DNA of 64,000 nt from DATJHM01 sp035493895 (lineage in GTDB: Bacteria > Chloroflexota > Ktedonobacteria > Ktedonobacterales > Ktedonobacteraceae): the NCBI GenBank assembly GCA_035493895.1, contig DATJHM010000231.1, positions 1 through 64,000 on the forward strand, given 5' to 3'. Numbering within the stretch: position 1 is the first letter of the stretch; each line of letters opens with the position of its first letter. The notes under the pieces are model-generated. The model had not been told where the DNA came from, did not search any database, and saw only the letters and a program-made list of their open reading frames with translations. The position numbers and the translations under genes are program-made. Below, piece after piece: positions 11,301 through 20,941 of this stretch.

Positions 11301-14300
11301 GGCGCTCCGCACTCCGGTTGAACAAGAACTGGCTCTGCTCTGGGAGGAACTCTTAGGTGCGCAACATGTTGGACGCTCCGACCATTTCTTCGCGCTCGGC
11401 GGACACTCTCTCCTGCTCACACAGCTCGCCTCGCGCATCCAGACGGCCTTCCATCTGGAAATGCCTTTACGCACACTTTTTGAAGCTGCCACGCTCGAAA
11501 AAATGGCTGCGAGTATCACCAGCTCCCTTCAGAGGCGGCATCACCTGCTACCAGCAGAACCCATTCGCTCAGTATCGCGAGAGCGAACACTACCACTTTC
11601 CTTTGCCCAGCAACGGCTCTGGTTCTTGCAACAACTGGACTTGCAGAACACAGCCTATAACATGCCAACGGCGATCAGGCTACACGGGCAGCTCACAATT
11701 CCGCTATTGGAGCAAGCATTACGCGAAATTATCCAGCGCCATGAGAGCCTGCGCACACGCTTCACGCTGGTCAATGGCGAACCAGGACAGGTGATTATAG
11801 AGGTGCCCGCATTTTCTCTGTCCACACAGGATCTTTCCGCGTTGGGCGCTGAGAGACGCGAGGAGGAACTACAGCGTATCACAACCCGGGAGGCACAACG
11901 TCCCTTCCGCCTTTCAGAAGACCTCCCCATCCGCGCGCATCTCTTACAGATGGACACAACAGAGTATGTTCTTTTATTGACGCTCCACCACATCGTCTCT
12001 GATGGCTGGTCAATGGGCGTGCTGGTACAGGAGGTCGTCACTCTCTACACCGCATTTGCGCAGGGGAAACGTTCGCCTCTCCCCCCATTGCCGATCCAAT
12101 ATGCGGACTTCGCGGTCTGGCAACGACAGCGCTTGCAAGGGACAACGCTGGAAACACTGCTCGACTACTGGCAGCGACAACTGGCAGAAGCCCCACCACT
12201 GCTCGACCTACCCACCGATCATCCACGACCGGTACAACAGAGCTTTCAGGGCAGAAGCGAACATTTTCAGTTATCACAAGAACTATCACGAGCACTCGGA
12301 GAATTGGCACGAGAAGAACAGGTGACGCTCTTCATGTTGCTCTTTGCCGCATTTGCGCTGCTCCTCTCGGTCTACAGTCGCCAGAATGACATCCTGATCG
12401 GCACGCCCATCGCCAATCGTACCAGACAAGAGCTGGAGAACCTGATCGGCGTCTTTATCAATACGCTGGTCTTGCGCGCCCGACTCAATCCTGAAGAGAC
12501 GTTCCGCGAACTCCTCGCTCGCGTACGCGACACTACCCTGGAGGCGTATACGCATCAAGATTTACCCCTTGAATCGCTGGTCGAGATTCTCGCACCAGAA
12601 CGCGATCTGAGCCATCATCCTCTTTTCCAGGTCATGTTTGTGCTCCAGAATGCGCCCATGCCCCCCGTCGAGTTGCCAGAACTACAATTACAACCGGTTG
12701 AGATCAGCAATGGCAGTGCCCGCTTCGATCTCACCTTAGCTCTCGAAGAGGGACCTGAGGGGCTACAGGGCACTATCGAATATAATACGGCCCTGTTTGC
12801 ACCAGGTACGATCACACACCTACAAAAACATTTCATCACGCTGTTAGCAGCAGTGGTCAAAGATCCTGAGCAGAAATTATGGCAAATCTCGCTGCTTGAC
12901 ACCGTCGAGCAAGATCTTCTGCTCAACATCTTCAATCAGACACAACGGGATTATGATCACCAGTCCCTTATTCACACGCTGTTTGAGGAACAGGCTGCAC
13001 GCCAACCAGAGGCTCTTGCCATACAGGAGCAGGGTAGGCGCGTTACCTATGCAGAGCTCAATCAACGCGCCAACCGCTTAGCCCACTATCTGCAAGCAGC
13101 GGGTATTCGCCCCGAACATTGCGTGGGGGTTCTGTGCGAACGATCCATTGAGCTCATCATAGCATGGCTCGGTACGCTCAAAGCTGGCGGCGCGTATCTC
13201 CCACTTGATCCGGCTTATCCTGTAGAACGCCTCAAGTTTATGCTGCACGATGCCCATGTGTCGCTCGTAGTCACCCAGAAGCATCTCCGCACTGTCGTTA
13301 CGAATACGACAATCGAGCTGATCAGTCTGGATGATGAGCAAGAGTTCCTTCAGTTGATGCCAGATACCAACATTCAGCGGGAGATCTGGCCCGAAAATAT
13401 CGCCTATGTCATTTATACTTCCGGCTCAACCGGCGAGCCGAAAGGCGTACAGGTCAGTCACTGTAATCTGCTCAATCTGGTCAACTGGCACCAGGAGGCG
13501 TACGCGATCAACGAGCAGGATCGCGCCACGCTCGTGGCCTCACCTGCCTTCGATGCCTGTACCTGGGAGGCCTGGCCCTATCTGGCGACGGGAGCCTGCC
13601 TGCATATTCCAGATAAAGAGATTCGCATCGCTCCTGAACGGTTGCGCGACTGGTTGATCGCCGAACAGATCACGATTAGCTTTCTACCAACGCCGCTAGC
13701 CGAGGCTGTGCTGGCACTCCCCTGGCCGCAGCAAGTCCCTTTGCGTCGGCTCCTCACCGGGGGCGACAAACTTCACGCGCCACGCCACGCATTTCCCTTT
13801 ACGCTCTATAACAATTATGGGCCGACAGAGCAGACCGTCGTCACCACAGCATGTAAAGTACAGGTCTCAGAAGAGCTTCCACCACTTGGCTACCCAATCG
13901 ACAATACACAGCTCTACGTGCTCGATGCTCATCTCCAACCTGTTCCCCGGGGCGTCCCCGGCGAACTCTATAGCAGCGGCGCAGGTCTGGCACGAGGCTA
14001 TATGCAACGACCGGACCTCACGGCCGCACGCTTTCTCCCCCATCCCTTCAGTGAGCATGCAGGCGAACGGCTCTATCGCACCGGAGATCTCGTACGTTAC
14101 CGCGACGATGGCACGCTCGAGTTTTTAGGGAGGGTAGATCAACAGGTGAAGCTACGCGGCTTCCGCATCGAACTCAATGAGATCGAAGCCGTCCTTCGCC
14201 TACAGGAGCGTGTGAAAGAGACGATTGTTATTGTGCGCGAAGATCAGCCTGGAGACAAACGCCTCGTAGCCTATGTGGTGCCGACACAAACGGCTGAGGA

Positions 14301-17300
14301 GGAGCAGTTCAGTCAGGTCTTGCGCAAACAACTCCAGGAGCACCTCCCCGACTATATGCTTCCCGGAGATATCATGCTCTTAGATAGGCTCCCTCTCACG
14401 CCCAATGGCAAAATCGATCACCGCGCCCTGCCGATACCAGCACACCAGCACGATACAGAGGATTATATCGCGCCACGCACTCCTGTTGAACAACAACTGG
14501 CTACGCTCTGGGAAGAGCTTCTCAGCATCGTCAACGTCAGTCTCAACGACAACTTCTTTCTGCTCGGCGGCCATTCGTTGCTGCTCACCCGGCTAGCAAC
14601 GCGCATACGCACGACTTTCCATCTCGATCTCCCCCTGCGCGCACTTTTCGAAGCCGCAACGCTCGAACAAATGGCACATGTGATTGAGGGAACACTCCGC
14701 GCACAACATCATCTGACGACACCAGATCCCATTCAGGTTGCCTCGCGTGAACAGCCACTACCGCTCTCGTTTGCCCAACAACGGCTCTGGTTCCTGCAAC
14801 AACTTGATCCACATAATTCTGCCTATACCATTCCTGGCGCGATCCAGTTGCGTGGAACGCTCGAAAACAAAATACTGGCAAAAGCCCTGCATGCCGTTGT
14901 GCAAAGACATGAGAGCTTGCGTACGCTCTTCAAACTGGTCGATGGAGAGCCCGTCCAGGAAATTACGGATGGCAGCAGCCTTGATCTCTTGAGCAGCGAT
15001 CTTAGCGATCTTGACGCAAACAAGCAAGATCAGGCTGTCAGGCATATGCTCAAAGAAGCGGCCCAGCAGCCCTTCGATCTGGAACACGAGCTTCCCATAC
15101 GCGTACGCCTGCTCCATCTGGCCGCACATGAGCATATCCTTCTGCTCACGATGCATCACATTGCCACTGATGCCTGGTCGGCTGGTATTCTTCTCGATGA
15201 GATCGCCACATTCTATACGGCCTTCTGCCAGGGGGAAAAGGCTTCACTCCCTGAGCTCACAGTGCAGTATGCAGATTTTGCCGTCTGGCAACGTAACTCG
15301 CTGCAAGGGGCCAGCAAAGAGGCTCTGCTGCACTACTGGCAGGAACAACTGAAGGAACCACCACAAGCGCTGGATCTGCCAACAGATCACGCACGACCAG
15401 CCATGCAAACGTTCAATGGTGCCACTATGGCCTTCAGTCTTCCCCATGAGCTTTCACAGGCACTGAGCCAGTTAGCTCGCAAAGAACAGGCGACGCTCTT
15501 CATGGTTCTGCTCGCTGCGTTTAATCTGCTGCTCGCCTGCTATAGTCGTCAAAACGATATTCTGATCGGCACGCCCATTGCCAATCGCACACGACAGGAG
15601 ACCGAGCGGCTGATCGGCGTCTTTATCAATACGCTCGTTCTGCGTACGCGCATCAATCGCCACGAGAATTTTCAGCAACTCCTGGCTCGCGTACGTGACG
15701 TAACATTGGAAGCCTATACGCACCAGGATTTACCCTTTGAAGCCCTGGTCGAGGCGATCGCACCAGAACGCAATCTGGGCCATCATCCCCTTTTCCAGGT
15801 CATGTTCGGGCTCCAGAATGCGCCCATGCCCGCCATCGAGCTTCCGGGCCTTCAACTCCAGGCGTTGGAGATCGAGAACAGACTTGCGAAATTCGATCTG
15901 ACGGTGCTGATGGAAGAGCGGGAAGAGGGACTGCATGGGAGCATTGAATATAATAGCGATCTTTTTGAAAGAGCCAGCATCACCCGTCTGGCAAATCACT
16001 TTCAGATCATCCTGGAGCAGGTTGTCACTCAACCAGAACAGGCGCTCTGGCGCATCTCTCCACTTGCGCAGATCGAACGCTACCAGATTATCACTGTGTG
16101 GAATGCGACCCAGCAGGACTATCCCGAAGATCTGTGCGTACAACAACTCTTTGAAGCGCAGGTCCAACGCACGCCAAAAGCCATCGCTCTACGCTGCCAC
16201 GATCAGCAATTCTGCTTTGCTGAGCTCAATGAGCGGGCCAATCAGCTTGCCCACTACTTACAACAACAGGGGATCGGTCCCGATATTCTGGTGGGACTAC
16301 ACCTCGAACGAGGACTCGAACAGGTTATTGCTCTGCTCGCCGTCCTCAAAGCAGGCGGCGCGTATCTGCCATTGGAAAGCACGCTACCACGCGAACGACT
16401 GACGCTCCTGATAGAACAGTCGCGCACGCCACTGGTTCTCACTACCCAGAAGCTGCGCGATCATCTCCCACAGGAAAGTATGAGCTGCCACATTGTCAGT
16501 TTTGAGCATCACTGGTCTCAAATCATGGAGCTACCGCGAGAAAATCCGCAGAGTACGGTCAGTTCCACCAATCTGGCCTACGTCCTCTTTACCTCCGGCT
16601 CGACCGGTCTGCCCAAGGGCGTCATGATTCCGCACCAGGGGCTGGTCAACTATCTGACCTGGGCCATACAAAACTACCATGCCTCCGCGGGGAATGGCTC
16701 GCCAGTTCACTCACCACTCGGCTTTGATCTGACCATCACCAGCCTCTTCACGCCCTTGCTCTGTGGACGTTGCGTCCAGCTTTTACCTCCCGAGCAGGAG
16801 ATAGAAGCGCTCCTCGCTGTCTTACAGCAGGAAAAGCTGTTCAGCCTCGTCAAGCTCACTCCGGCACACCTCGCACTGCTCAATAGCTGGCTCAAACCCG
16901 AGAAGATGGCACACAGTACACGAGCGCTGATCATCGGCGGCGAAGAACTCACAGGCGAGCTGGTACGCTTCTGGCAAACACACGCTCCTTATACAAAGCT
17001 GATCAATGAATATGGGCCCACTGAGACGGTGGTAGGTTGCTGCACCTATGAAATTCAGCCGCTCGAGCACTTTGCAGGTGGTGTCCCCATTGGACAACCC
17101 ATAGCCAATACTCAGCTCTATGTCCTTGATCCCACGCTTCAGCCCGTACCGGTCGGCGTGGCAGGCGAACTCTATATCGGCGGAGCAGGCGTTGCACGCG
17201 GCTATCTCCAGCAACCAGCTCTCACGGCTGAACGCTTTATTCCCCATCCCTACAGCCAGCAGCCCGGCACACGGCTCTACAAAAGCGGCGATCTGGCACG

Positions 17301-18771
17301 TTACCGCGCTGATGGCACGCTCGAATATCTTGGACGCCTCGACGATCAGGTCAAACTTCGCGGCTTCCGCATCGAACCTGGAGAGATCGAGACACAACTC
17401 AACCAGCATGCTCGCATCCAACACAGCGTCGTCATTGTCCACGAGACGCCTCAGGAAGGCAAACAACTGGTCGCCTATATCATTATCGAACCACAGGAGC
17501 AGCCGCTCGATATGCAAGAACTACGCGCATATCTGCAAGCCCGCCTGCCCTACTACATGCTGCCAACCACGCTCATTCCGGTCGATACGTTGCCCATGAC
17601 GGCCAATGGCAAAATCGATCGCAAGAGGCTGCCAGATCCTGAGAACGGCAACACGCTGCAAAGTACGTTTGTGGCTCCACGCGATGAGCTGGAATTGCAA
17701 CTGGTACATGTCTGGGAAGAGATTCTCAATGTCCATCCAGTTGGCGTCAAAAGTAGCTTCTTTGAGCTGGGAGGACATTCGCTGCTGGCGATGCGTCTGG
17801 TGAGCGAGATCGAGAAACGCTTCGCGAAAAAGCTCCCGCTAACCCTGCTCTTCCAGCAGGGGACCATTGAGCGTCTCGCCCAGGCCCTGCGCCAGGAACA
17901 GCTCGAGATGGGCTGGAGTCCACTGGTTGCGTTACGCTCAGGCGGCAGCAAACGACCTTTCTTCTGTGTCCATCCCGCACCTGGAAGCGTCTTCTGCTAT
18001 CTCGATCTTGCCAATGCTCTAGCTGCCGATCAGCCCTTCTACGCTCTTCAGGCGCGCGGTCTGGATGGAGAGCAGGAACCTCTGACCAGCGTCGAAGAGA
18101 TGGCCTTCTACTACTTGCAGGCCATAAGCACGATACAGCCAGCTGGACCGTATCGCATCGGCGGCCATTCGTTCGGGGGTACTGTCGCCTTTGAAATGGC
18201 ACAGCAGTTACGAAAAGCTGGTGAAGAGGTCGAGTTGCTGGCTATCCTCGATAACGCTCCTCCGCTACCGAACTTCCAGGCGCACACTGCATCGGTCAGC
18301 GAAGAGGTAGGAGAGGCCGCTCAGATTGCGGCTACCGCACACCTGATCGAGCGCTTCCTGGGCAAAGCATTGCACGTTCACTATGACGAGCTCGTCATGT
18401 TGCCTGTAGAGCAACAGGAACAGTACTTTCTCGAGCGATTGCGCGCTGCCAACTTCATCACCGCAGAGACCGGGCTGCTCCCGTTGCGCGGATTGCTACG
18501 CGTACAGCAGGCCAATGGCGAGGCACATATGCGTTACAAGCCAGAAATGTACGAAGGTCAAATCACACTTATAAGGGCCAGTACAATAGATTACAGGGAG
18601 TTCGGCGAGATGCATCCCACATTCCAGGAGTATCTCAACGAGCAAGCCCTGGGCTGGAGCAGATATAGTCAGCAGCCTGTACGCGTTTCCCAGATCTCCT
18701 GCGACCATATTGCCATGCTCACCCAACCACATGTACAACAACTCGCCCGGCAACTGCAAAGTTACCTGTAG
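8386..18771 (+). CDS. Non-ribosomal peptide synthetase, C-A-T-C-A-T-C-A-T-TE
   Basis: Terminating NRPS subunit of 3461 residues, coupled to the upstream synthetase by an ATGA overlap. Domains by nucleotide: C4 (opens with YELTPLQQGMLFHTL; HHILLDGWS near 8821), A4 (SGSTGRPKG near 10237, YGPTET near 10642), T4 (near 11390), C5 (HHIVSDGWS near 11986), A5 (near 13420; NYGPTEQ near 13812), T5 (near 14560), C6 (HHIATDAWS near 15157), A6 (near 16594; NEYGPTET near 17004), T6 (LGGHSL near 17765), and a thioesterase from about 17940 with GGHSFGG (near 18160), a likely Asp in ILDNAP and a His in CDHIAML. My pocket readings are A4 DILQLGVIWK (Gly-like), A5 DAWFLGNVVK (Leu-like) and A6 DLTKIGEVGK (Asn-like). 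The N-terminus looks like an acceptor COM/D-accepting C domain, matching the epimerase at the end of the previous subunit. The TE would release the peptide as an acid or a macrocycle; the sequence does not say which. Confidence 0.97.
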   Translation: MTNTNHNNIEDIYELTPLQQGMLFHTLYAPESGMYVEQVACKLMGKLSISALQKAWRRVIRENPVLRSSFYWEEVDKPLQIVHRRIELPWEQHNWSHESPATQQKLLEALLQRDQREGFELTEAPLMRLTLITLGNEHYQFVWTSHHILLDGWSSALLFREVFTLYEGFQRGYEHSLSPRRPYRDYILWLQQQNQDRAERFWREKLRGFTAPTALGDAQSFQHAANEEQHAVRERRLSPAKTEALQQFARQQRLTLNTLMQGAWALLLSRYSGERDVVFGATMSGRPATLEQVENMIGLFINTLPVRVQLPEHMELQRWLQQLQAEQVELMQYEYSALLQVQEWSEVPAGTSLFGSLVIFENYPVYASEQETEQSLELADVKVFEKTNYPLNFLIGPGQELLLKLIYSCWYFDDISSERILGHLESILDAMLANPAQPLWQISPLTPEERTRLLVTWNTTSYPYPDLTIQQLVEDQVARTPEARAVTSGQKTLSYTALNRRANQVAHLLRALGVGPETLVGLCVERSLEMIVGLLGILKAGGAYVPLDPTFPAERVAYMLEDAQVTILLTQKQVQASLPAGQAHIICLDENEILALADEDNPVAISDLEQLAYVIYTSGSTGRPKGVQITQRSAVNLLTSMQHKPGLTAHDQLLAVTTLSFDIATLEMLLPLITGAHLIIAPHEITVDGPALAKLLESTRATVMQATPITWRMLNATGWRPPARLKILCGGEALPTDLGEQLASTAKALYNVYGPTETTIWSTVEYISPNTTLMSIGRPIANTTIYLLDAQFQPVPTGVVGELYIGGDGLSRGYLHQPDLSAERFLPDPFSSLPGARIYHTGDLARYLEDGRLLCLGRADFQVKLRGFRIELGEIESVLRQHAGVHEGVVVLREDRPGDQRLVAYLVPEGIDKVNEMALIQAVRANMREQLPDYMLPADIMLLESLPRTPNNKIDRKALPPPERRGTELSTEALRTPVEQELALLWEELLGAQHVGRSDHFFALGGHSLLLTQLASRIQTAFHLEMPLRTLFEAATLEKMAASITSSLQRRHHLLPAEPIRSVSRERTLPLSFAQQRLWFLQQLDLQNTAYNMPTAIRLHGQLTIPLLEQALREIIQRHESLRTRFTLVNGEPGQVIIEVPAFSLSTQDLSALGAERREEELQRITTREAQRPFRLSEDLPIRAHLLQMDTTEYVLLLTLHHIVSDGWSMGVLVQEVVTLYTAFAQGKRSPLPPLPIQYADFAVWQRQRLQGTTLETLLDYWQRQLAEAPPLLDLPTDHPRPVQQSFQGRSEHFQLSQELSRALGELAREEQVTLFMLLFAAFALLLSVYSRQNDILIGTPIANRTRQELENLIGVFINTLVLRARLNPEETFRELLARVRDTTLEAYTHQDLPLESLVEILAPERDLSHHPLFQVMFVLQNAPMPPVELPELQLQPVEISNGSARFDLTLALEEGPEGLQGTIEYNTALFAPGTITHLQKHFITLLAAVVKDPEQKLWQISLLDTVEQDLLLNIFNQTQRDYDHQSLIHTLFEEQAARQPEALAIQEQGRRVTYAELNQRANRLAHYLQAAGIRPEHCVGVLCERSIELIIAWLGTLKAGGAYLPLDPAYPVERLKFMLHDAHVSLVVTQKHLRTVVTNTTIELISLDDEQEFLQLMPDTNIQREIWPENIAYVIYTSGSTGEPKGVQVSHCNLLNLVNWHQEAYAINEQDRATLVASPAFDACTWEAWPYLATGACLHIPDKEIRIAPERLRDWLIAEQITISFLPTPLAEAVLALPWPQQVPLRRLLTGGDKLHAPRHAFPFTLYNNYGPTEQTVVTTACKVQVSEELPPLGYPIDNTQLYVLDAHLQPVPRGVPGELYSSGAGLARGYMQRPDLTAARFLPHPFSEHAGERLYRTGDLVRYRDDGTLEFLGRVDQQVKLRGFRIELNEIEAVLRLQERVKETIVIVREDQPGDKRLVAYVVPTQTAEEEQFSQVLRKQLQEHLPDYMLPGDIMLLDRLPLTPNGKIDHRALPIPAHQHDTEDYIAPRTPVEQQLATLWEELLSIVNVSLNDNFFLLGGHSLLLTRLATRIRTTFHLDLPLRALFEAATLEQMAHVIEGTLRAQHHLTTPDPIQVASREQPLPLSFAQQRLWFLQQLDPHNSAYTIPGAIQLRGTLENKILAKALHAVVQRHESLRTLFKLVDGEPVQEITDGSSLDLLSSDLSDLDANKQDQAVRHMLKEAAQQPFDLEHELPIRVRLLHLAAHEHILLLTMHHIATDAWSAGILLDEIATFYTAFCQGEKASLPELTVQYADFAVWQRNSLQGASKEALLHYWQEQLKEPPQALDLPTDHARPAMQTFNGATMAFSLPHELSQALSQLARKEQATLFMVLLAAFNLLLACYSRQNDILIGTPIANRTRQETERLIGVFINTLVLRTRINRHENFQQLLARVRDVTLEAYTHQDLPFEALVEAIAPERNLGHHPLFQVMFGLQNAPMPAIELPGLQLQALEIENRLAKFDLTVLMEEREEGLHGSIEYNSDLFERASITRLANHFQIILEQVVTQPEQALWRISPLAQIERYQIITVWNATQQDYPEDLCVQQLFEAQVQRTPKAIALRCHDQQFCFAELNERANQLAHYLQQQGIGPDILVGLHLERGLEQVIALLAVLKAGGAYLPLESTLPRERLTLLIEQSRTPLVLTTQKLRDHLPQESMSCHIVSFEHHWSQIMELPRENPQSTVSSTNLAYVLFTSGSTGLPKGVMIPHQGLVNYLTWAIQNYHASAGNGSPVHSPLGFDLTITSLFTPLLCGRCVQLLPPEQEIEALLAVLQQEKLFSLVKLTPAHLALLNSWLKPEKMAHSTRALIIGGEELTGELVRFWQTHAPYTKLINEYGPTETVVGCCTYEIQPLEHFAGGVPIGQPIANTQLYVLDPTLQPVPVGVAGELYIGGAGVARGYLQQPALTAERFIPHPYSQQPGTRLYKSGDLARYRADGTLEYLGRLDDQVKLRGFRIEPGEIETQLNQHARIQHSVVIVHETPQEGKQLVAYIIIEPQEQPLDMQELRAYLQARLPYYMLPTTLIPVDTLPMTANGKIDRKRLPDPENGNTLQSTFVAPRDELELQLVHVWEEILNVHPVGVKSSFFELGGHSLLAMRLVSEIEKRFAKKLPLTLLFQQGTIERLAQALRQEQLEMGWSPLVALRSGGSKRPFFCVHPAPGSVFCYLDLANALAADQPFYALQARGLDGEQEPLTSVEEMAFYYLQAISTIQPAGPYRIGGHSFGGTVAFEMAQQLRKAGEEVELLAILDNAPPLPNFQAHTASVSEEVGEAAQIAATAHLIERFLGKALHVHYDELVMLPVEQQEQYFLERLRAANFITAETGLLPLRGLLRVQQANGEAHMRYKPEMYEGQITLIRASTIDYREFGEMHPTFQEYLNEQALGWSRYSQQPVRVSQISCDHIAMLTQPHVQQLARQLQSYL

Positions 18772-18773
18772 GC

Positions 18774-20117
18774 GTGAAGAAAGAGATAACAATGGCAGAG
18801 ATAGCCCGGCTTCCTGTCACAGGAAAAATGGGGACCTTCAGCATCATCTGGTCAGGACAGACCGCATCCCTGATCGGCTCGGGTCTCAGTACCTACGCCC
18901 TGGGGATATGGCTCTTCCAGCAAACGGGATCAATTACCCTGTATACCCTGGTAACGTTGTGCGGTCTGCTCGCAGGCTTCATCATGTTTCCTATCGTAGG
19001 CATTCTCGTAGATCGTTATGATCGACGCATGATCATGATCTACGGCAATATCAGTGCCGCATTGAGCACGGGAGGTCTCCTCCTTCTGCTCATGACGCAC
19101 CATTTTAGCTACTGGAACATCTACCCGATTACAATCTGCACGTCTGCGAGCACTGCCTTTCTCCAACCAACGCTCTCTGCTTCGATTGCCCTGCTCGTAC
19201 CAAAGGAGAGGCTGGGACGCGCTAACGGTCTGGTTCAGCTCTCAATGGCCATCGCACAGTTAAGCGCGCCACTGCTGGCTGGTGTGCTCATAGCTAATAT
19301 GAAACTTCAGGGAATCGTCATGATCGACCTCACGAGCTTCTTGTTCGCGTTCATGACGATTCTCATGGTACGTATACCGGCGCACAAACAACTTCAAAGA
19401 GAAACGGTGAAAAAACCATCTCTGAGTCAGGAAATTCGCTTCGGCTGGCACTATCTGCGCGGTCGTACAGGGCTACTGATACTTATGATCTTCACGGCCA
19501 TTACCTACTTTCTGACAGCTATCGTCGGAGCTCTGGCAACGCCGCTGGTTTTAAGCTTCACCACAGCGGCGGTTCTGGGCACGATGGCCTCGATCAGCGG
19601 CTGTGGTATGTTCCTTGGCGCGATCATCATGAGCATATGGGGCGGCCCCAGACATCGCGTCTACGGAATGTTTGCTTTCCTGCTGCTCTGTGGGGTCTGC
19701 CTCATGCTCGCGGGCTCACAACCCAACATCTTTCTCATCACGCCCGCCGCATTCGGGATATTGTTCAGCATTCCCCTGATTAACGGCTCAATTCGCACGA
19801 TTATGCAGAGAAAGGTCGCACCAGAGGTGCAGGGACGCGTGTTCTCCCTGGAACAATTGCTGACCGGCCTGACGACGCCGCTGGGCTATCTCATTGCCGG
19901 ACCGCTGGCAGACAGGGTCTTTGATCCTCTGCTTTTGCCAGGAGGAGCGCTCGCTTCGAGCATAGGTGGCGTCATTGGCGTAGGAAAAGGAAGAGGCATT
20001 GGATTACTTTTTATCATAGTAGGAGCGTTTCTTATACTATGTACTATAGGGGGTTATTTCCATCCACGCCTGCGACTCCTCGAAAGAGAGTTGCCAGATG
20101 CCCTGCCGGACGTGTGA
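18774..20117 (+). CDS. MFS exporter (EntS/macrolide-efflux type), probably for the NRPS product
   Basis: Major facilitator superfamily permease, 447 residues from GTG, with about 12 hydrophobic segments. The N-terminus (WSGQTASLIGSGLSTYALG) and the cytoplasmic loop after TM2 (LVDRYDRRMIM) are typical of the MFS_3 drug/siderophore exporter group that includes EntS. It lies 2 bases after the NRPS stop and is co-oriented, so it is almost certainly in the same operon and is the best candidate for peptide export or self-protection. The start is uncertain: GTG at 18774 has no clear Shine-Dalgarno, while ATG at 18792 (MAEIARLP) has AAAGAG upstream and gives 441 residues. Substrate is inferred from context only. 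Confidence 0.9.
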   Translation: MKKEITMAEIARLPVTGKMGTFSIIWSGQTASLIGSGLSTYALGIWLFQQTGSITLYTLVTLCGLLAGFIMFPIVGILVDRYDRRMIMIYGNISAALSTGGLLLLLMTHHFSYWNIYPITICTSASTAFLQPTLSASIALLVPKERLGRANGLVQLSMAIAQLSAPLLAGVLIANMKLQGIVMIDLTSFLFAFMTILMVRIPAHKQLQRETVKKPSLSQEIRFGWHYLRGRTGLLILMIFTAITYFLTAIVGALATPLVLSFTTAAVLGTMASISGCGMFLGAIIMSIWGGPRHRVYGMFAFLLLCGVCLMLAGSQPNIFLITPAAFGILFSIPLINGSIRTIMQRKVAPEVQGRVFSLEQLLTGLTTPLGYLIAGPLADRVFDPLLLPGGALASSIGGVIGVGKGRGIGLLFIIVGAFLILCTIGGYFHPRLRLLERELPDALPDV

Positions 20118-20256
20118 AAAACGAGAGGGCCAGCGTGGGTCGCGGACAGGCATGAGGCGCGGAAACGAATCTCAAACGGACCCTTTAGAAATCTGGCCAC
20201 CTGCCGAATATATATAGCAGGAGCAATAATGCCACTCTCGCTACACCCACAACACC

Positions 20257-20475
20257 AATGTAGCGTGATGTCAGGGGAATAGAACATTGATGCACAGGCA
20301 ATGTAGCCTGATGCCGGGGCAGTGTAGCCTCAATGTAGGGTCAAAATCCCCATCATCTCCACATTTGTGTAGGATGTGTAGCCTGTGTAGGGGTATTACA
20401 ATAGTGTTAACAAATCTTTTACCAAATTGCAAAGAGTGTAGCCTGTGTAGCCAATGTAGCCTGTGCAGGCAATAC
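20257..20475. repeat. Irregular array of TGTAG / TGTAGCC words
   Basis: Ten TGTAG words occur at 20259, 20302, 20323, 20334, 20368, 20377, 20386, 20437, 20446 and 20455, most followed by CC or CG. Some pairs are 9 bases apart (TGTAGCCTG repeats). A longer unit, TGTAGCGTGATGTCAGGGG, recurs as TGTAGCCTGATGCCGGGG about 43 bases later. Spacing is irregular, so this is not a CRISPR. It may be a decayed short tandem repeat or a cluster of protein-binding sites. Confidence 0.6.
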
Positions 20476-20560
20476 TGTTAGCCAAACTCGCATTGACATT
20501 AGATAGATACAGGAGCACAACACATCACAGCAAATACCGAGCGTATTGATGGAAAACGAG

Positions 20561-20792
20561 GACAGGCACCAATGTCACGTAGATAAAAGGAATCTCGCAT
20601 CAATTCCGTAGAGTCGCTGCTTGTCTGCAATGTCACGTAGATTATGCTTGTGGTATTGAACGGAACCGGACCTCTCCTGGCAAGAGGGTACATAGGTTCC
20701 CCATCCTCGAAGAAAAATAGAGGTAGGGGCAGAGGTTTATCCCTGCCCACGTGCCCCACCGGCCCTCTCGGCCCTCAGGTTGATGCGTATTG
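20561..20792 (+). repeat. Dispersed intergenic repeat, copy 1
   Basis: Shares blocks with stretches near 34.95, 49.5 and 62.4 kb: CAATGTCACGTAGA, GGAATCTC...ATCAATTCCGTAGAG, AGTCGCTGCTTGTCTGCAAT, a GGGCAGGGATAAACC block (here inverted), GTGCCCCACCGGCCCTCTC and GGTTGATGCGTATT. The block CAATGTCACGTAGAT occurs twice inside this copy. No coding capacity is evident. Confidence 0.75.
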
Positions 20793-20941
20793 GCAACGCT
20801 TTCTGCCTGTCCGGTGGCTGCATCGCTCACTCGCATGCCACCCATCCGGTGGCTGCACCGTTTCCTTTCGCATGCCACCCATCCTATAGCGACTTATCGC
20901 TGCATTGAAACTATCATTTACTTAGATCAAGGAGAAGAAGT

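Larger units (their letters stand above)
20118..20941. other. 0.8 kb intergenic stretch made of repeats
   Basis: No convincing gene. It carries an array of TGTAG words (20259-20459) and a copy of a dispersed repeat (about 20561-20792), then a short leader with a strong Shine-Dalgarno (AAGGAG at 20929-20934) for the MbtH gene. Two near-identical lines CACCCATCC(G)GTGGCTGCA occur at about 20810-20860. It splits the exporter from mbtH, so mbtH probably has its own promoter or relies on long read-through. Confidence 0.7.

Noticed and set aside
20257..20475. TGTAG array considered as a CRISPR
   Set aside because: Units are too short, spacers irregular, and no cas genes are present in the window.
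20493..20516. TTGACA at 20493 considered as a promoter for mbtH
   Set aside because: No acceptable -10 box lies 16-18 bases downstream, and it is more than 400 bases from the gene.
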